Positions 17,853-27,749 of a DNA stretch of 64,000 nucleotides are shown here, one piece after another. Position 1 is the stretch's first letter, and each line of letters starts with the position of its first letter. Source of the stretch: Streptomyces sp. MUM 2J. GTDB lineage: Bacteria > Actinomycetota > Actinomycetes > Streptomycetales > Streptomycetaceae. A program made the position numbers and the translations under genes. The stretch spans positions 18,361-82,360 of the forward strand of contig NZ_JADWYM010000032.1 in the NCBI RefSeq assembly GCF_022414535.1, written 5' to 3'. The notes beneath the pieces are model-generated. The model did not search any database and was not told where the DNA came from. It was given only the letters and a program-made list of their open reading frames with translations.

Positions 17853-19532
17853 ATGACGACGGCTGTGACGGCGACGGAGGACTTCCGCAGGGCGAGGGAC
17901 TTCCTGCTGCAGCACCGCGAGGACTACACCGCGGCACACGAGGGCTTCGCCTGGCCCCGGCCCGAGCGGTTCAACTGGGCCCTCGACTGGTTCGACGTCA
18001 TCGCGGAGGGCAACGACCGCACCGCCCTGCACATCGTGGAGGAGGACGGCACCGAGACCCGGCTGTCCTTCGCCGAGTTGTCCGACCGCTCGGACCGGGT
18101 GGCGAACCGGCTGCGCGAACGCGGGGTGGCCGCCGAGGACCGGGTGCTGGTGATGCTCGGCAACCAGGCCGAACTGTGGGAGACCGCGCTCGCGGCGATG
18201 AAGCTGCGCGCCGTCGTCATCCCCGCCACTCCGCTGCTGGGCCCCGCCGACCTGCGTGACCGTGTCGAACGCGGCCGGGTGCGGCACGTGGTCGTGCGGG
18301 CGGCCGACACCGGCAAGTTCGACGAGGTGCCCGGCACCTACACCCGTATCGCCGTCGGCGGCGCGGGCGGGGACTGGCAGCCCTACGAGGAGGCGTACGA
18401 CGCCCCGGCCGGTTTCACCCCGGACGGGCCGACCCGCGCCGACGACCCGCTGATGCTCTACTTCACCTCGGGCACCACCGCCCGGCCCAAGCTGGTGGAG
18501 CACACCCACACCTCGTACCCGATCGGGCACCTGGCCACCATGTACTGGATCGGCCTCGTCCCCGGCGACGTGCACCTGAACATCTCCTCGCCCGGCTGGG
18601 CCAAGCACGCCTGGTCCAACCTCTTCGCCCCGTGGAACGCCGAGGCGACGGTCTTCATCCACAACTACACCCGCTTCGACGCCGCCCGGCTCATGGCGGA
18701 GATGGACCGCGCCGGGGTGACCACCTTCTGCGCACCGCCGACCGTCTGGCGCATGCTCATCCAGGCTGACCTCACGCAGCTCGCCACACCGCCGCGGGAG
18801 GTGGTGGCCGCCGGTGAGCCGCTCAACCCGGAGGTCATCGAGCAGGTCCGGCGGGCCTGGGGGGTCACCATCCGGGACGGTTTCGGGCAGACGGAGACGG
18901 CCGTGCAGGTCGCCAACAGCCCCGGCCAGCCGCTGAAGACGGGGTCCATGGGCCGCCCCAGCCCCGGCTACCGGGTCGAGCTGCTCGACCCGGTCACCGG
19001 CGCGCCGGGCGCGGTCGAGGGGGAGATCGCCCTCGACCTGTCCGGCCACCCGGTCGGCCTGATGACGGGCTACCACGGCGACGCCGACCGCACCGCGGAG
19101 GCGATGGCCGGCGGTTACTACCGCACCGGCGACATCGGCTCCCGTGACGCGGACGGCTACATCACCTACGTCGGCCGCGCCGACGACGTCTTCAAGGCCT
19201 CCGACTACAAGATCAGCCCGTTCGAGCTGGAGAGCGCCCTGCTGGAGCACGGGGCGGTCGCCGAGGCCGCCGTCGTCCCCGCCCCGGACGAGCTGCGCCT
19301 GGCGGTGCCGAAGGCCTACGTGGTGCTGGCGCAGGGCTGGGAGCCCGGACCGGACACCGCCAAGGTGATCTTCGAGCACAGCCGTGAGGTCCTCGCCCCC
19401 TACAAGCGCATCCGGCGTCTGGAGTTCGGCACGCTGCCCAAGACCGTCTCCGGCAAGATCCGCCGGATCGAGCTGCGTGAGGCCACGGCCGCCGGATCCG
19501 GCGCCGAGTACCGCGAGGAGGACTTCCGGTGA
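17853..19532 (+). CDS. Acyl-CoA synthetase (medium-chain / acetyl-CoA-synthetase-like, AMP-forming)
   Basis: 559 codons from ATG 17853 with GGGAGGA well placed upstream. ANL-superfamily enzyme: the phosphate loop is YFTSGTTARPKLVEHTH, the A5-type motif is GFGQTETAVQV, and the adenylate-binding part is YYRTGDIGSRDADGYITYVG followed by hinge RADDVFKASDYKISPFELE. The catalytic Lys is in KTVSGKIRRIELR. It activates a carboxylic acid with ATP and CoA. Length and motifs are closest to the MACS/ACSM branch. Coupled by a 4-bp overlap to a second synthetase. Confidence 0.93.
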   Translation: MTTAVTATEDFRRARDFLLQHREDYTAAHEGFAWPRPERFNWALDWFDVIAEGNDRTALHIVEEDGTETRLSFAELSDRSDRVANRLRERGVAAEDRVLVMLGNQAELWETALAAMKLRAVVIPATPLLGPADLRDRVERGRVRHVVVRAADTGKFDEVPGTYTRIAVGGAGGDWQPYEEAYDAPAGFTPDGPTRADDPLMLYFTSGTTARPKLVEHTHTSYPIGHLATMYWIGLVPGDVHLNISSPGWAKHAWSNLFAPWNAEATVFIHNYTRFDAARLMAEMDRAGVTTFCAPPTVWRMLIQADLTQLATPPREVVAAGEPLNPEVIEQVRRAWGVTIRDGFGQTETAVQVANSPGQPLKTGSMGRPSPGYRVELLDPVTGAPGAVEGEIALDLSGHPVGLMTGYHGDADRTAEAMAGGYYRTGDIGSRDADGYITYVGRADDVFKASDYKISPFELESALLEHGAVAEAAVVPAPDELRLAVPKAYVVLAQGWEPGPDTAKVIFEHSREVLAPYKRIRRLEFGTLPKTVSGKIRRIELREATAAGSGAEYREEDFR

Positions 19533-21115
19533 GCGACCTGTCGTACACCCACGGGACGAGCGGGACCGCCCTGCTCGGCGGCACGATCGGCGCCGACCTC
19601 GACCGGGCGGTGGACGCCTGGCCGGACCGCGAGGCGCTGGTCGACGTGCCGTCCGGGCGGCGCTGGACCTACGCCGAGTTCGCCGCGGACGTCGAGAGGC
19701 TGGCGTACGCGCTGATCGCGGCCGGGATCACCAAGGGCGACCGGGTGGGCGTCTGGGCCGTCAACTGCCCCGAGTGGGTCCTGGTCCAGTACGCCACGGC
19801 CCGTATCGGCGCCGTCATGGTGAACATCAATCCGGCCTACCGGACCCACGAGGTCGAGTACGTCCTCAACCAGGCCGGGGTCTCGCTGCTCTTCGCCTCC
19901 CTGCGGCACAAGGGCAGCGACTACCGGGCGATGGTGGAGCAGGTGCGGCCCCGCTGCCGGGCGCTGCGCGAGACGGTCTACATCGGGGACCCGACCTGGG
20001 ACGCGCTGGTCGCCCGCGGGACCCCCGCCCCGTTCCCGGAGCTGTCCTGCGACGACCCGATCAACATCCAGTACACGTCGGGCACGACCGGCTTCCCCAA
20101 GGGGGCCACGCTCTCCCACCACAACATCCTCAACAACGGCTACTTCGTCGGCGAGCTGATCGGCTACTCGGAGCAGGACCGGGTCTGCGTTCCGGTGCCC
20201 TTCTACCACTGCTTCGGCATGGTGATGGGGAACCTGGCCGCCACCTCACACGGCGCCTGCATCGTCGTCCCCGCCCCCTCCTTCGACCCGAAGGCCACCC
20301 TGGAGGCCGTCCAGCAGGAGCGCTGCACCTCGCTGTACGGCGTCCCGACCATGTTCATCGCCGAGCTGAACCTGCCGGACTTCGCCTCCTACGACCTCTC
20401 CTCGCTGCGGACGGGCATCATGGCGGGCTCCCCGTGCCCCGTGGAGGTCATGAAGCGGGTGGTCGCCGAGATGCACATGCGGGAGGTCTCCATCTGCTAC
20501 GGCATGACGGAGACGTCCCCGGTGTCGCTGCAGACACGGATGGACGACGACCTGGAGCACCGCACCGGCACCGTCGGCCGCGTCCTGCCGCACATCGAGG
20601 TGAAGGTCGTCGACCCGGCCACCGGCGTGACCCTGCCGCGCGGCGGCGCGGGGGAGCTGTGCACCCGCGGCTACAGCGTCATGCTGGGCTACTGGGACGA
20701 GCCCGGGAAGACCGCCGAGGCCGTCGACGCCGGGCGATGGATGCACACCGGGGACCTGGCGGTGATGCGGGAGGACGGCTACGTCGAGATCGTCGGCCGC
20801 ATCAAGGACATGATCATCCGGGGCGGCGAGAACATCTACCCCCGTGAGGTCGAGGAGTTCCTCTACGGTCACCCGAAGATCCAGGACGTACAGGTGGTCG
20901 GCGTGCCGCACGAGACGTACGGCGAGGAGGTGCTCGCCTGCGTCATCCCGCGCGACCCGGCGGACCCGCCGACGCTGGAGGAGGTGCGCGACCACTGCGC
21001 GGGGCGCCTGGCGCACTACAAGGTCCCCAGCCGGATCCAGGTGCTGGACTCCTTCCCGATGACGGTGTCGGGGAAGGTGCGCAAGGTGGAGCTGCGGGAG
21101 AGGTACACGGTCTGA
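19529..21115 (+). CDS. AMP-binding acyl-CoA synthetase (fatty-acyl type)
   Basis: 528 codons from GTG 19529, overlapping the upstream stop (GTGA). Phosphate loop YTSGTTGFPKGATLSHHN; A5 motif CYGMTETSPVS; MHTGDLAVMREDGYVEIVGR; hinge KDMIIRGGENIYPREVEEF; catalytic Lys in MTVSGKVRKVELRE. These features match the FadD/ACSF2-like branch acting on medium or long acyl chains. The pair with the upstream synthetase suggests use of two related acid substrates, or sequential steps of one degradation route; the substrate is not deducible. Confidence 0.93.
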   Translation: MSDLSYTHGTSGTALLGGTIGADLDRAVDAWPDREALVDVPSGRRWTYAEFAADVERLAYALIAAGITKGDRVGVWAVNCPEWVLVQYATARIGAVMVNINPAYRTHEVEYVLNQAGVSLLFASLRHKGSDYRAMVEQVRPRCRALRETVYIGDPTWDALVARGTPAPFPELSCDDPINIQYTSGTTGFPKGATLSHHNILNNGYFVGELIGYSEQDRVCVPVPFYHCFGMVMGNLAATSHGACIVVPAPSFDPKATLEAVQQERCTSLYGVPTMFIAELNLPDFASYDLSSLRTGIMAGSPCPVEVMKRVVAEMHMREVSICYGMTETSPVSLQTRMDDDLEHRTGTVGRVLPHIEVKVVDPATGVTLPRGGAGELCTRGYSVMLGYWDEPGKTAEAVDAGRWMHTGDLAVMREDGYVEIVGRIKDMIIRGGENIYPREVEEFLYGHPKIQDVQVVGVPHETYGEEVLACVIPRDPADPPTLEEVRDHCAGRLAHYKVPSRIQVLDSFPMTVSGKVRKVELRERYTV

Positions 21116-21188
21116 TCCGCCTCGGCGGGACGGGGCGGCCGCCCCCGCCGTGCGGCCGGTCGCGGGCGGGTACCGGCCGCACGGCCGA

Positions 21189-22028
21189 TCAGTGCGGGTC
21201 CGTGCCGGCCAGCTCGCGGGCCGGGCCGTTGACGGGCAGCGGGGTTCCCGCCGGGCCCAGGACGAACAGTGGGACGCCCAGCGAGTCGGCGCGGTCGCGG
21301 GCGTCGGGGGTGTAGCCGGTCAGCGAGAAGTAGACGCAACCCGCCGACTCCGTCATCGCCGTCAGCCAGAGGCACTCCACGTCCCGCAGGGAGGCCCGGC
21401 ACGCCGTCGGGTCGACCTGGGCGAGCATGCCGCGGGCGGCCAGGCCGATGCCGTTCGGAGGCCGCTGGTCGGCCCGGCGCACGTCCGGGTAGCCGAGCCA
21501 GCGCAGATACAGCGCGGCGACCAGGACGGCGTCCCGTGCGGTGCGGATCGCCACCGGCCGGAACGCGCCGCTCCCTCGTGCCGGGGCGCCGGGCGCTCCC
21601 GCGGCCGCGCCGGCCGGCCGCGGGATCCGGTCCGGGGCTGCCTCCGCCTCGGCCCTCGGCGCGGCGTCCGGACGCGCCTCCGGTCGCCGCGCCGGCGCCG
21701 CGGGCCCTGCATCGGCCCAGCCCTGCGCGCCCGCCGCCGTCACGGTCTCTGCCTCCGGCTCGGCGTCCCCGCGGGCGACCGGAAGCCTGAGCACCGTCCC
21801 GCACGGGCAGTCCAGCTCCGGCTGCGGCCACTGCCCCCGCCGGCCGCAGGCCGGGCAGTTCACCGCGATCCACTGCTCGTCCCAGACGCGGTGGGTGACG
21901 GCCGTCGGGGCCGTTTCTGCGTCCAGCGGCGGGGCGACCGGGGCGCCGCAGGCGCAGGGATAGGCGGGCGCCGCGTACAGGTGCTCGCGGCGGCAGGCGG
22001 GGCAGCGCACCGGCACGCTCTTGGTCAT
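21189..22028 (-). CDS. Double zinc-ribbon protein with degenerate restriction-nuclease-like domain
   Basis: 279 codons from ATG 22028. Residues 1-85 carry two zinc-ribbon-like units: CPAC with CACG, then CPAC with CPCG. A disordered Ala/Pro-rich linker (about 90-150) follows. The C-terminal part (about 155-265) resembles the Mrr/PD-(D/E)XK restriction-endonuclease fold in its order of elements (DAVLVAALYLRWLGYPDVRR; ARGMLAQVD; AGCVYFSLTGYTPDARDRA; GVPLFVLG). The catalytic Asp...Glu/Gln-x-Lys signature is not intact (AQVD lacks the Lys), so it is probably nuclease-dead. Function unknown; the domain assignment is by motif order only. Confidence 0.65.
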   Translation of the reverse strand: MTKSVPVRCPACRREHLYAAPAYPCACGAPVAPPLDAETAPTAVTHRVWDEQWIAVNCPACGRRGQWPQPELDCPCGTVLRLPVARGDAEPEAETVTAAGAQGWADAGPAAPARRPEARPDAAPRAEAEAAPDRIPRPAGAAAGAPGAPARGSGAFRPVAIRTARDAVLVAALYLRWLGYPDVRRADQRPPNGIGLAARGMLAQVDPTACRASLRDVECLWLTAMTESAGCVYFSLTGYTPDARDRADSLGVPLFVLGPAGTPLPVNGPARELAGTDPH

Positions 22029-22103
22029 GGCCCACTCCAGGACGGCTTCGCGTCGGGTCAGCGCCCCCCATGGTGCTCCACGCGCCCCCCGCTTGTCCGT
22101 CTC

Positions 22104-22133
22104 TTGACGGCCGTTCGCCCATCCGCCTACATT
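22104..22133 (+). promoter_or_regulatory. gcl promoter
   Basis: TTGACG (22104-22109) and TACATT (22128-22133) with an 18-bp spacer fit a housekeeping sigma promoter. Transcription would begin near 22140, inside the first of two operator palindromes. Confidence 0.7.
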
Positions 22134-22135
22134 GC

Positions 22136-22171
22136 TTCCAGATAGTAGAAGATACTTTCCGCTATACGGAA
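22136..22171. promoter_or_regulatory. Tandem family-A (AllR-type) operators at gcl
   Basis: Two 15-bp palindromes of form TTCCN-N5-NGGAA, centres 21 bp apart: TTCCAGATAGTAGAA (22136-22150, one mismatch) and TTCCGCTATACGGAA (22157-22171, perfect). They begin two bases after the -10 box, as expected for a repressor. The same arrangement recurs at hyi, malate synthase and allB. Confidence 0.75.
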
Positions 22172-22232
22172 TCTGGACTCACCGCAGGGCGCGACGGGAG
22201 TGCGAATCCGACAGCCGAAGCAGGAGTACTCG

Positions 22233-24020
<1,788 letters not shown>

Positions 24021-24036
24021 CCCGCCGATCAGCCCA

Positions 24037-24071
24037 GGGGGCGGTCCCGTACGACGTACGGGACCGCCCCC
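24037..24071 (+). terminator. gcl terminator
   Basis: A perfect 16-bp inverted repeat, GGGGGCGGTCCCGTAC (24037-24052) with its complement at 24056-24071 and a 3-base loop, 16 bp past the gcl stop. Confidence 0.85.
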
Positions 24072-24238
24072 GTTGCCGTGCCCTCGCCCCGTGCGACCGG
24101 AACGGGGCGCGGGCACGCGCCTCGCCCTCGTGCGCGACCGAGCCGGGGCACTGTCCGGGGCGGGGTTGTATCCGCGCCGGAGCCGTGTCCGGGGCGGAGC
24201 CCGGATGCCCGTGCGGGGTCTCGCCGGCGGCTGGGTCC

Positions 24239-24499
24239 CTACGTCCCCCCGGGTGCGTTCGTGCCGTGTTCGTGGTGCTCCGACAGGCCGGGCCAGTCGT
24301 CCGGGCCGCCGCCCTGCCATTCGATGAGGTCGCTGGCGGCCACGTCCGTCACGTACAGGTCCGCCAGCCGCAGGATCTCGCTCACGTCGTCCACGTGTGT
24401 GGCGATCCCGAGCGTCTCCGTGCCCGCGGTGACGCGCCGCGAGCCGTCCAGCGCCGGGGCGTGCACCACCACGTGCTGATGCCCGGTCCGGTGTGCCAT
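24239..24499 (-). CDS. Hypothetical 86-residue protein
   Basis: 86 codons from ATG 24499, with GAAGG upstream. The sequence MAHRTGHQHVVVHAPALDG continues with TLGIATHVDDVSEILRLADL and DVAASDLIEWQGGGPDD and looks like a small folded soluble protein rather than a shadow frame, with a normal amino-acid mix. I do not recognise a family. It lies between gcl and the catalase gene in the opposite direction to gcl. A large hairpin lies 77 bp upstream. Confidence 0.6.
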   Translation of the reverse strand: MAHRTGHQHVVVHAPALDGSRRVTAGTETLGIATHVDDVSEILRLADLYVTDVAASDLIEWQGGGPDDWPGLSEHHEHGTNAPGGT

Positions 24500-24575
24500 G
24501 CCTTCAGGCTGCGGCGTGCGCAGCGGATCCGCACCCCGGACGGTTCCGGCTTCGCTTCTCGCGACCGCAGAGAAC

Positions 24576-24616
24576 CGCAGGCGCCCCCGCCGCGGGGGTC
24601 GGCGGGGGCGCCTGCG
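24576..24616. terminator. Hairpin, possible terminator
   Basis: A perfect 16-bp stem: left arm 24576-24591 (CGCAGGCGCCCCCGCC), right arm 24601-24616, loop of nine bases. It lies upstream of the small hypothetical gene and downstream of catalase on the same strand, so it may insulate the two. Confidence 0.55.
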
Positions 24617-24760
24617 CCGAAGGCGGGGACCGCTGGAGCCCTGCCGTGGGGGCCGCCGCCCTGCGGGATTCCACCGGACAGGGGCGGGGTGCCTGCGGCA
24701 GGTGGGGTGCGTGCACCGAGGGGTGCGGTGCGCCGGGCGGGGCGCCTGCGGCAAAGGGAG

Positions 24761-24794
24761 AGCGCCGGGTACGGGACCGTCCGTACCCGGCGCT
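24761..24794. terminator. Hairpin downstream of catalase
   Basis: A perfect 14-bp stem: AGCGCCGGGTACGG (24761-24774) with its complement at 24781-24794, loop of six bases. It is about 320 bp past the catalase stop on the minus strand, far for a primary terminator. Confidence 0.5.
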
Positions 24795-25116
24795 CGCCGG
24801 CCCATGGGGCCGGGGCCTGATGGCCGTCCGACGGCGCGAGGCTGGGCGCGACAGGACGTTCGCGCCGCCGGACGGAGTCTGTTGCTCCCCTCTCGGGGCC
24901 TGTGGCTGGGACCGCGGCGGATACGACGGATCCGGGAGCCCTCCCCTCACGTCGGGAAGGGGTTCCCGGTCCTTCACCACCGCACTGGCTCGCACCCCGC
25001 CGCGGTCCTCGCCCTGCCCGCCGTACCGTCGATCACCCCTCATCCGGATCGCTCGGCGGCGGGTCGTGTGCGTCCGGGTCCGGCCTCCCCGCCGGGCCCG
25101 GACGCAGCCCGGGGGC

Positions 25117-26580
25117 TCAGTCCTCGCGCAGGGCGCGGACCGCCTCCTCCACCAGCCGGCCGTACTCCGGGTCGGCGGCGTGGAAGTGGGCCAGGTTCTT
25201 CTCGACGACGTCGTCGCGGGAGACCTGGGACAGGCCGCCGGCGATGTTCGCGACCAGACGGGACCGCTCCTCCGGCGACATCAGCCGGAACAGCTCGCCG
25301 GCCTGGAAGAAGTCGTCGTCCTTGGTGTGCTGCGGCGCCGCGTGGGTGCCGGACCAGCCCGTCACCGCCAGCGGGGCCGACAGCGGGCGGCCGGTCTCGG
25401 CCGGGCCGTCGTAGGAGTTCGGCTCGTAGTTCTTGGCGTGGCGGCCCTGGCCGTTGCCGGCCATGACGCCGTCCCGGCCGTAGTTGTCCGCCCCGCCCGG
25501 CACGGCCTTCGGCGCGTTCACCGCGAGCTGGGTGTGGTTGACGCCCAGGCGGTAGCGGTGGGCGTCGGCGTAGGCGAACAGCCGGCCCTGGAGCATCTTG
25601 TCGGGCGAGGGGCCGATGCCGGGCACGAAGTTGTTCGGCGAGAACGCGGCCTGCTCCACCTCGGCGAAGACGTTGTCGGGGTTGCGGTCGAGCACCAGGC
25701 GGCCCACGCGCTGCAGCGGGTAGTCCTTGTGCGGCCACACCTTGGTCAGGTCGAACGGGTTGAAGCGGTAGTCGGCCGCCTCGGCCGCCGGCATGACCTG
25801 GACGTACAGGGTCCAGGACGGGTGCACCCCGCGTTCGATGGCCTGCAGCAGGTCCGTCTGGTGGGTGTTGGGGTCCTGGCCCGCGGCCTCCTGGGCCTGC
25901 TCGGTGGACAGGCAGCGGACGCCCTGGTTCGTCTTGAAGTGGTACTTGACGAAGAAGGCCTCGCCCCGACCGTTGGTCCACTGGTAGGTGTGCGAGCCGT
26001 AGCCGTTCATGTGGCGGTACGACGCCGGGATGCCGCGGTCGCCCATGAGCCAGGTGACCTGGTGGGTGGCCTCGGGGGAGTGGGCCCAGAAGTCCCAGAC
26101 GTTGTCGGGTTCCTGCTTGCCGGTGAACGGGTCGCGCTTCTGCGAGTGGATGAAGTCCGGGAACTTGATCGGGTCCTTGATGAAGAACACCGGGGTGTTG
26201 TTGCCGACGAGGTCGTAGTTGCCCTCCTCGGTGTAGAACTTCACCGCGAAGCCGCGCGGGTCGCGCACGGCGTCCGCGCCGCCGAGCGAGTCGGCGACCG
26301 TGGAGAAGCGCACGAACACCTCGGTGCGGCGGCCCACCGTGCTCAGGAAGCCGGCACGGGTGAGGCCGGTGACGTCGTCGGTCACCTCGAAGTGGCCGTA
26401 CGCGCCGGAGCCCCGCGCGTGCACCACGCGCTCCGGGATGCGCTCGCGGTTGAAGCGCGCGAGCTTCTCCAGGAGGTGCTGGTCCTGGATCAGGAGCGGG
26501 CCGCCGACGCCGGCGGAAGCGGAATTCTGGTTGTCGGCGACCGGGGCGCCGGACTCGGTGGTGAGCACGCGCTTCGACAT
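25117..26580 (-). CDS. katA: Monofunctional heme catalase
   Basis: 487 codons from ATG 26580 with GGAAGG upstream. The distal active site is FNRERIPERVVHARGSGAYG with the catalytic His; the distal Asn lies in VGNNTPVFF. The proximal heme-ligand signature is RLFAYADAHRYRLG with the Tyr. Length and motifs fit the small-subunit clade 3 catalases. It breaks down H2O2 in the cytoplasm. Its place among purine-degradation genes, and the shared operator with the uricase operon, suggest it disposes of peroxide made by uricase. Confidence 0.96.
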   Translation of the reverse strand: MSKRVLTTESGAPVADNQNSASAGVGGPLLIQDQHLLEKLARFNRERIPERVVHARGSGAYGHFEVTDDVTGLTRAGFLSTVGRRTEVFVRFSTVADSLGGADAVRDPRGFAVKFYTEEGNYDLVGNNTPVFFIKDPIKFPDFIHSQKRDPFTGKQEPDNVWDFWAHSPEATHQVTWLMGDRGIPASYRHMNGYGSHTYQWTNGRGEAFFVKYHFKTNQGVRCLSTEQAQEAAGQDPNTHQTDLLQAIERGVHPSWTLYVQVMPAAEAADYRFNPFDLTKVWPHKDYPLQRVGRLVLDRNPDNVFAEVEQAAFSPNNFVPGIGPSPDKMLQGRLFAYADAHRYRLGVNHTQLAVNAPKAVPGGADNYGRDGVMAGNGQGRHAKNYEPNSYDGPAETGRPLSAPLAVTGWSGTHAAPQHTKDDDFFQAGELFRLMSPEERSRLVANIAGGLSQVSRDDVVEKNLAHFHAADPEYGRLVEEAVRALRED

Positions 26581-26615
26581 GTGGACCTTCCGTGCGGGTG
26601 TCAGCGGAAACCTGT

Positions 26616-26630
26616 TTCCGCTTCGTGGAG
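26616..26630. promoter_or_regulatory. Imperfect family-A operator at catalase
   Basis: TTCCG-CTTCG-TGGAG matches the family-A palindrome with one mismatch and overlaps the end of the catalase -10 box, the same geometry as at gcl and hyi. A half site (CGGAA at 26605-26609) is at the 21-bp spacing. Weak compared with the other sites. Confidence 0.4.
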
Positions 26631-26658
26631 CCTAGAAGTGGGGTGATCTGAGCGTCAA
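26629..26658 (-). promoter_or_regulatory. Catalase promoter
   Basis: On the minus strand TTGACG (26658-26653) and TAGGCT (26634-26629) have an 18-bp spacer. The -35 box is partly formed by one arm of the family-B palindrome. Confidence 0.65.
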
Positions 26659-26669
26659 CAGTTTGTTGA
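26655..26669. promoter_or_regulatory. Family-B palindrome at catalase
   Basis: TCAACAGTTTGTTGA is a perfect 6-3-6 palindrome 75 bp upstream of the catalase start and overlapping its -35 box. Matching elements occur at 29416, 51008 and 52832. Confidence 0.75.
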
Positions 26670-26827
26670 AGTGGATTCCGGGTCACGGCACCGCAAGGGG
26701 CGCGACGGGACAGGTGTCAGCGGCACCGCGACCCGGAAGTCGGGAACCGGGCGGGGGCCCGGTGCCGAGCCGCAGCCGGGGACCGGCGGCGGTCCGGGGC
26801 TCGACGGGGTCCCGCCTCGGCGGGATC

Positions 26828-27721
26828 TCAGAGCCGGGCGCCCGAGAGGCGCTCGACCGCGCGCAGCAGTGCCGAGTGGTCCAGGCCTCCGTCGCCCTGC
26901 GCGCGCAGGGAGGCGACCAGCTGGGCGACCACGGCGCCGACGGGCAGGGCGGCGCCGACGCTGCGGGCGGCGTCGGTGACGATGCCCATGTCCTTGTGGT
27001 GCAGGTCGATGCGGAAGCCGGGCTTGAAGTCGCGCGCGAGGAAGTTGTCCTTCTTCCGCGTCAGCACGGTCGAGCCGGCCAGGCCGCCGTTGAGGACGTC
27101 CAGCGCAGCCTTCAGGTCGACGCCGGACTTCTCCAGGAAGACCACGGCTTCGGCGCACGCCTGGATGTTGACGGCGACGATGAGCTGGTTGGCCGCCTTC
27201 ACCGTCTGGCCCGAACCGTGCGGCCCGCACAGCACGATGGTCTTGCCGAGGGCCTCGAAGATCGGCTCGGCCTCGTCGAAGTCGGCCTGCGCGCCGCCGG
27301 CCATGATGGACAGCACGGCCTCCACGGCGCCCGCCTCACCGCCGGAGACGGGGGCGTCCAGGACGCGGATGCCCTTGCCCTCGGCGGCCCTGGCCAGGTC
27401 GATCGAGGTCTGCGGGGTGATCGACGACATGTCGATCAGCAGCGCGCCGGACCGGGCGTTCTCCAGGATGCCGTCCGGGCCGTACGCGATGGCCTCGACC
27501 TGCGGGGATGCCGGGACCATCGTGATGACGACGTCGGCGTCGCGCACCGCCTCGGCGAGGGAGGAGGCCGCGGTGCCGCCGGCGGCGGTCAGGCGGTCCA
27601 GCTTCTCCTGCTCCAGGGTGTAGCCGGTGACCCGGTAGCCCGCCTTGAGGAGGTTCTCGGACATGGGGGAGCCCATGATGCCGAGGCCGATCCAGGCGAT
27701 CTTGGGAAGCGTCTTGCTCAT
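26828..27721 (-). CDS. glxR: Tartronate semialdehyde reductase
   Basis: 297 codons from ATG 27721. Beta-hydroxyacid dehydrogenase: N-terminal Rossmann motif WIGLGIMGSPMSENLLKAGY, substrate-binding DAPVSGGEAGA, catalytic Lys in GSGQTVKAANQLIV, and the C-terminal KDMGIV region. It reduces tartronate semialdehyde, the product of Gcl (directly or after Hyi), to D-glycerate with NAD(P)H. 28 bp downstream of hyi on the same strand, so one operon under the hyi promoter. Confidence 0.95.
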   Translation of the reverse strand: MSKTLPKIAWIGLGIMGSPMSENLLKAGYRVTGYTLEQEKLDRLTAAGGTAASSLAEAVRDADVVITMVPASPQVEAIAYGPDGILENARSGALLIDMSSITPQTSIDLARAAEGKGIRVLDAPVSGGEAGAVEAVLSIMAGGAQADFDEAEPIFEALGKTIVLCGPHGSGQTVKAANQLIVAVNIQACAEAVVFLEKSGVDLKAALDVLNGGLAGSTVLTRKKDNFLARDFKPGFRIDLHHKDMGIVTDAARSVGAALPVGAVVAQLVASLRAQGDGGLDHSALLRAVERLSGARL

Positions 27722-27749
27722 GATGGGGTGCCTCTCGGTGCGGGGGTGT

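Larger units (their letters stand above)
24500..25116. other. Gene-free interval with two large hairpins
   Basis: About 620 bp between the hypothetical gene start and the catalase stop. Open frames are present on both strands but are Arg/Pro/Gly-rich without motifs. The notable content is two perfect hairpins (24576-24616 and 24761-24794) and short direct repeats of the type GGCGCCTGCGGCAAA/GGTGCCTGCGGCAGG near 24688-24755. Confidence 0.5.

Noticed and set aside
24504..25043. Minus-strand frame of 179 codons between catalase and the small hypothetical gene
   Set aside because: Pro/Arg-rich, spans two perfect hairpins, no domain or signal peptide.
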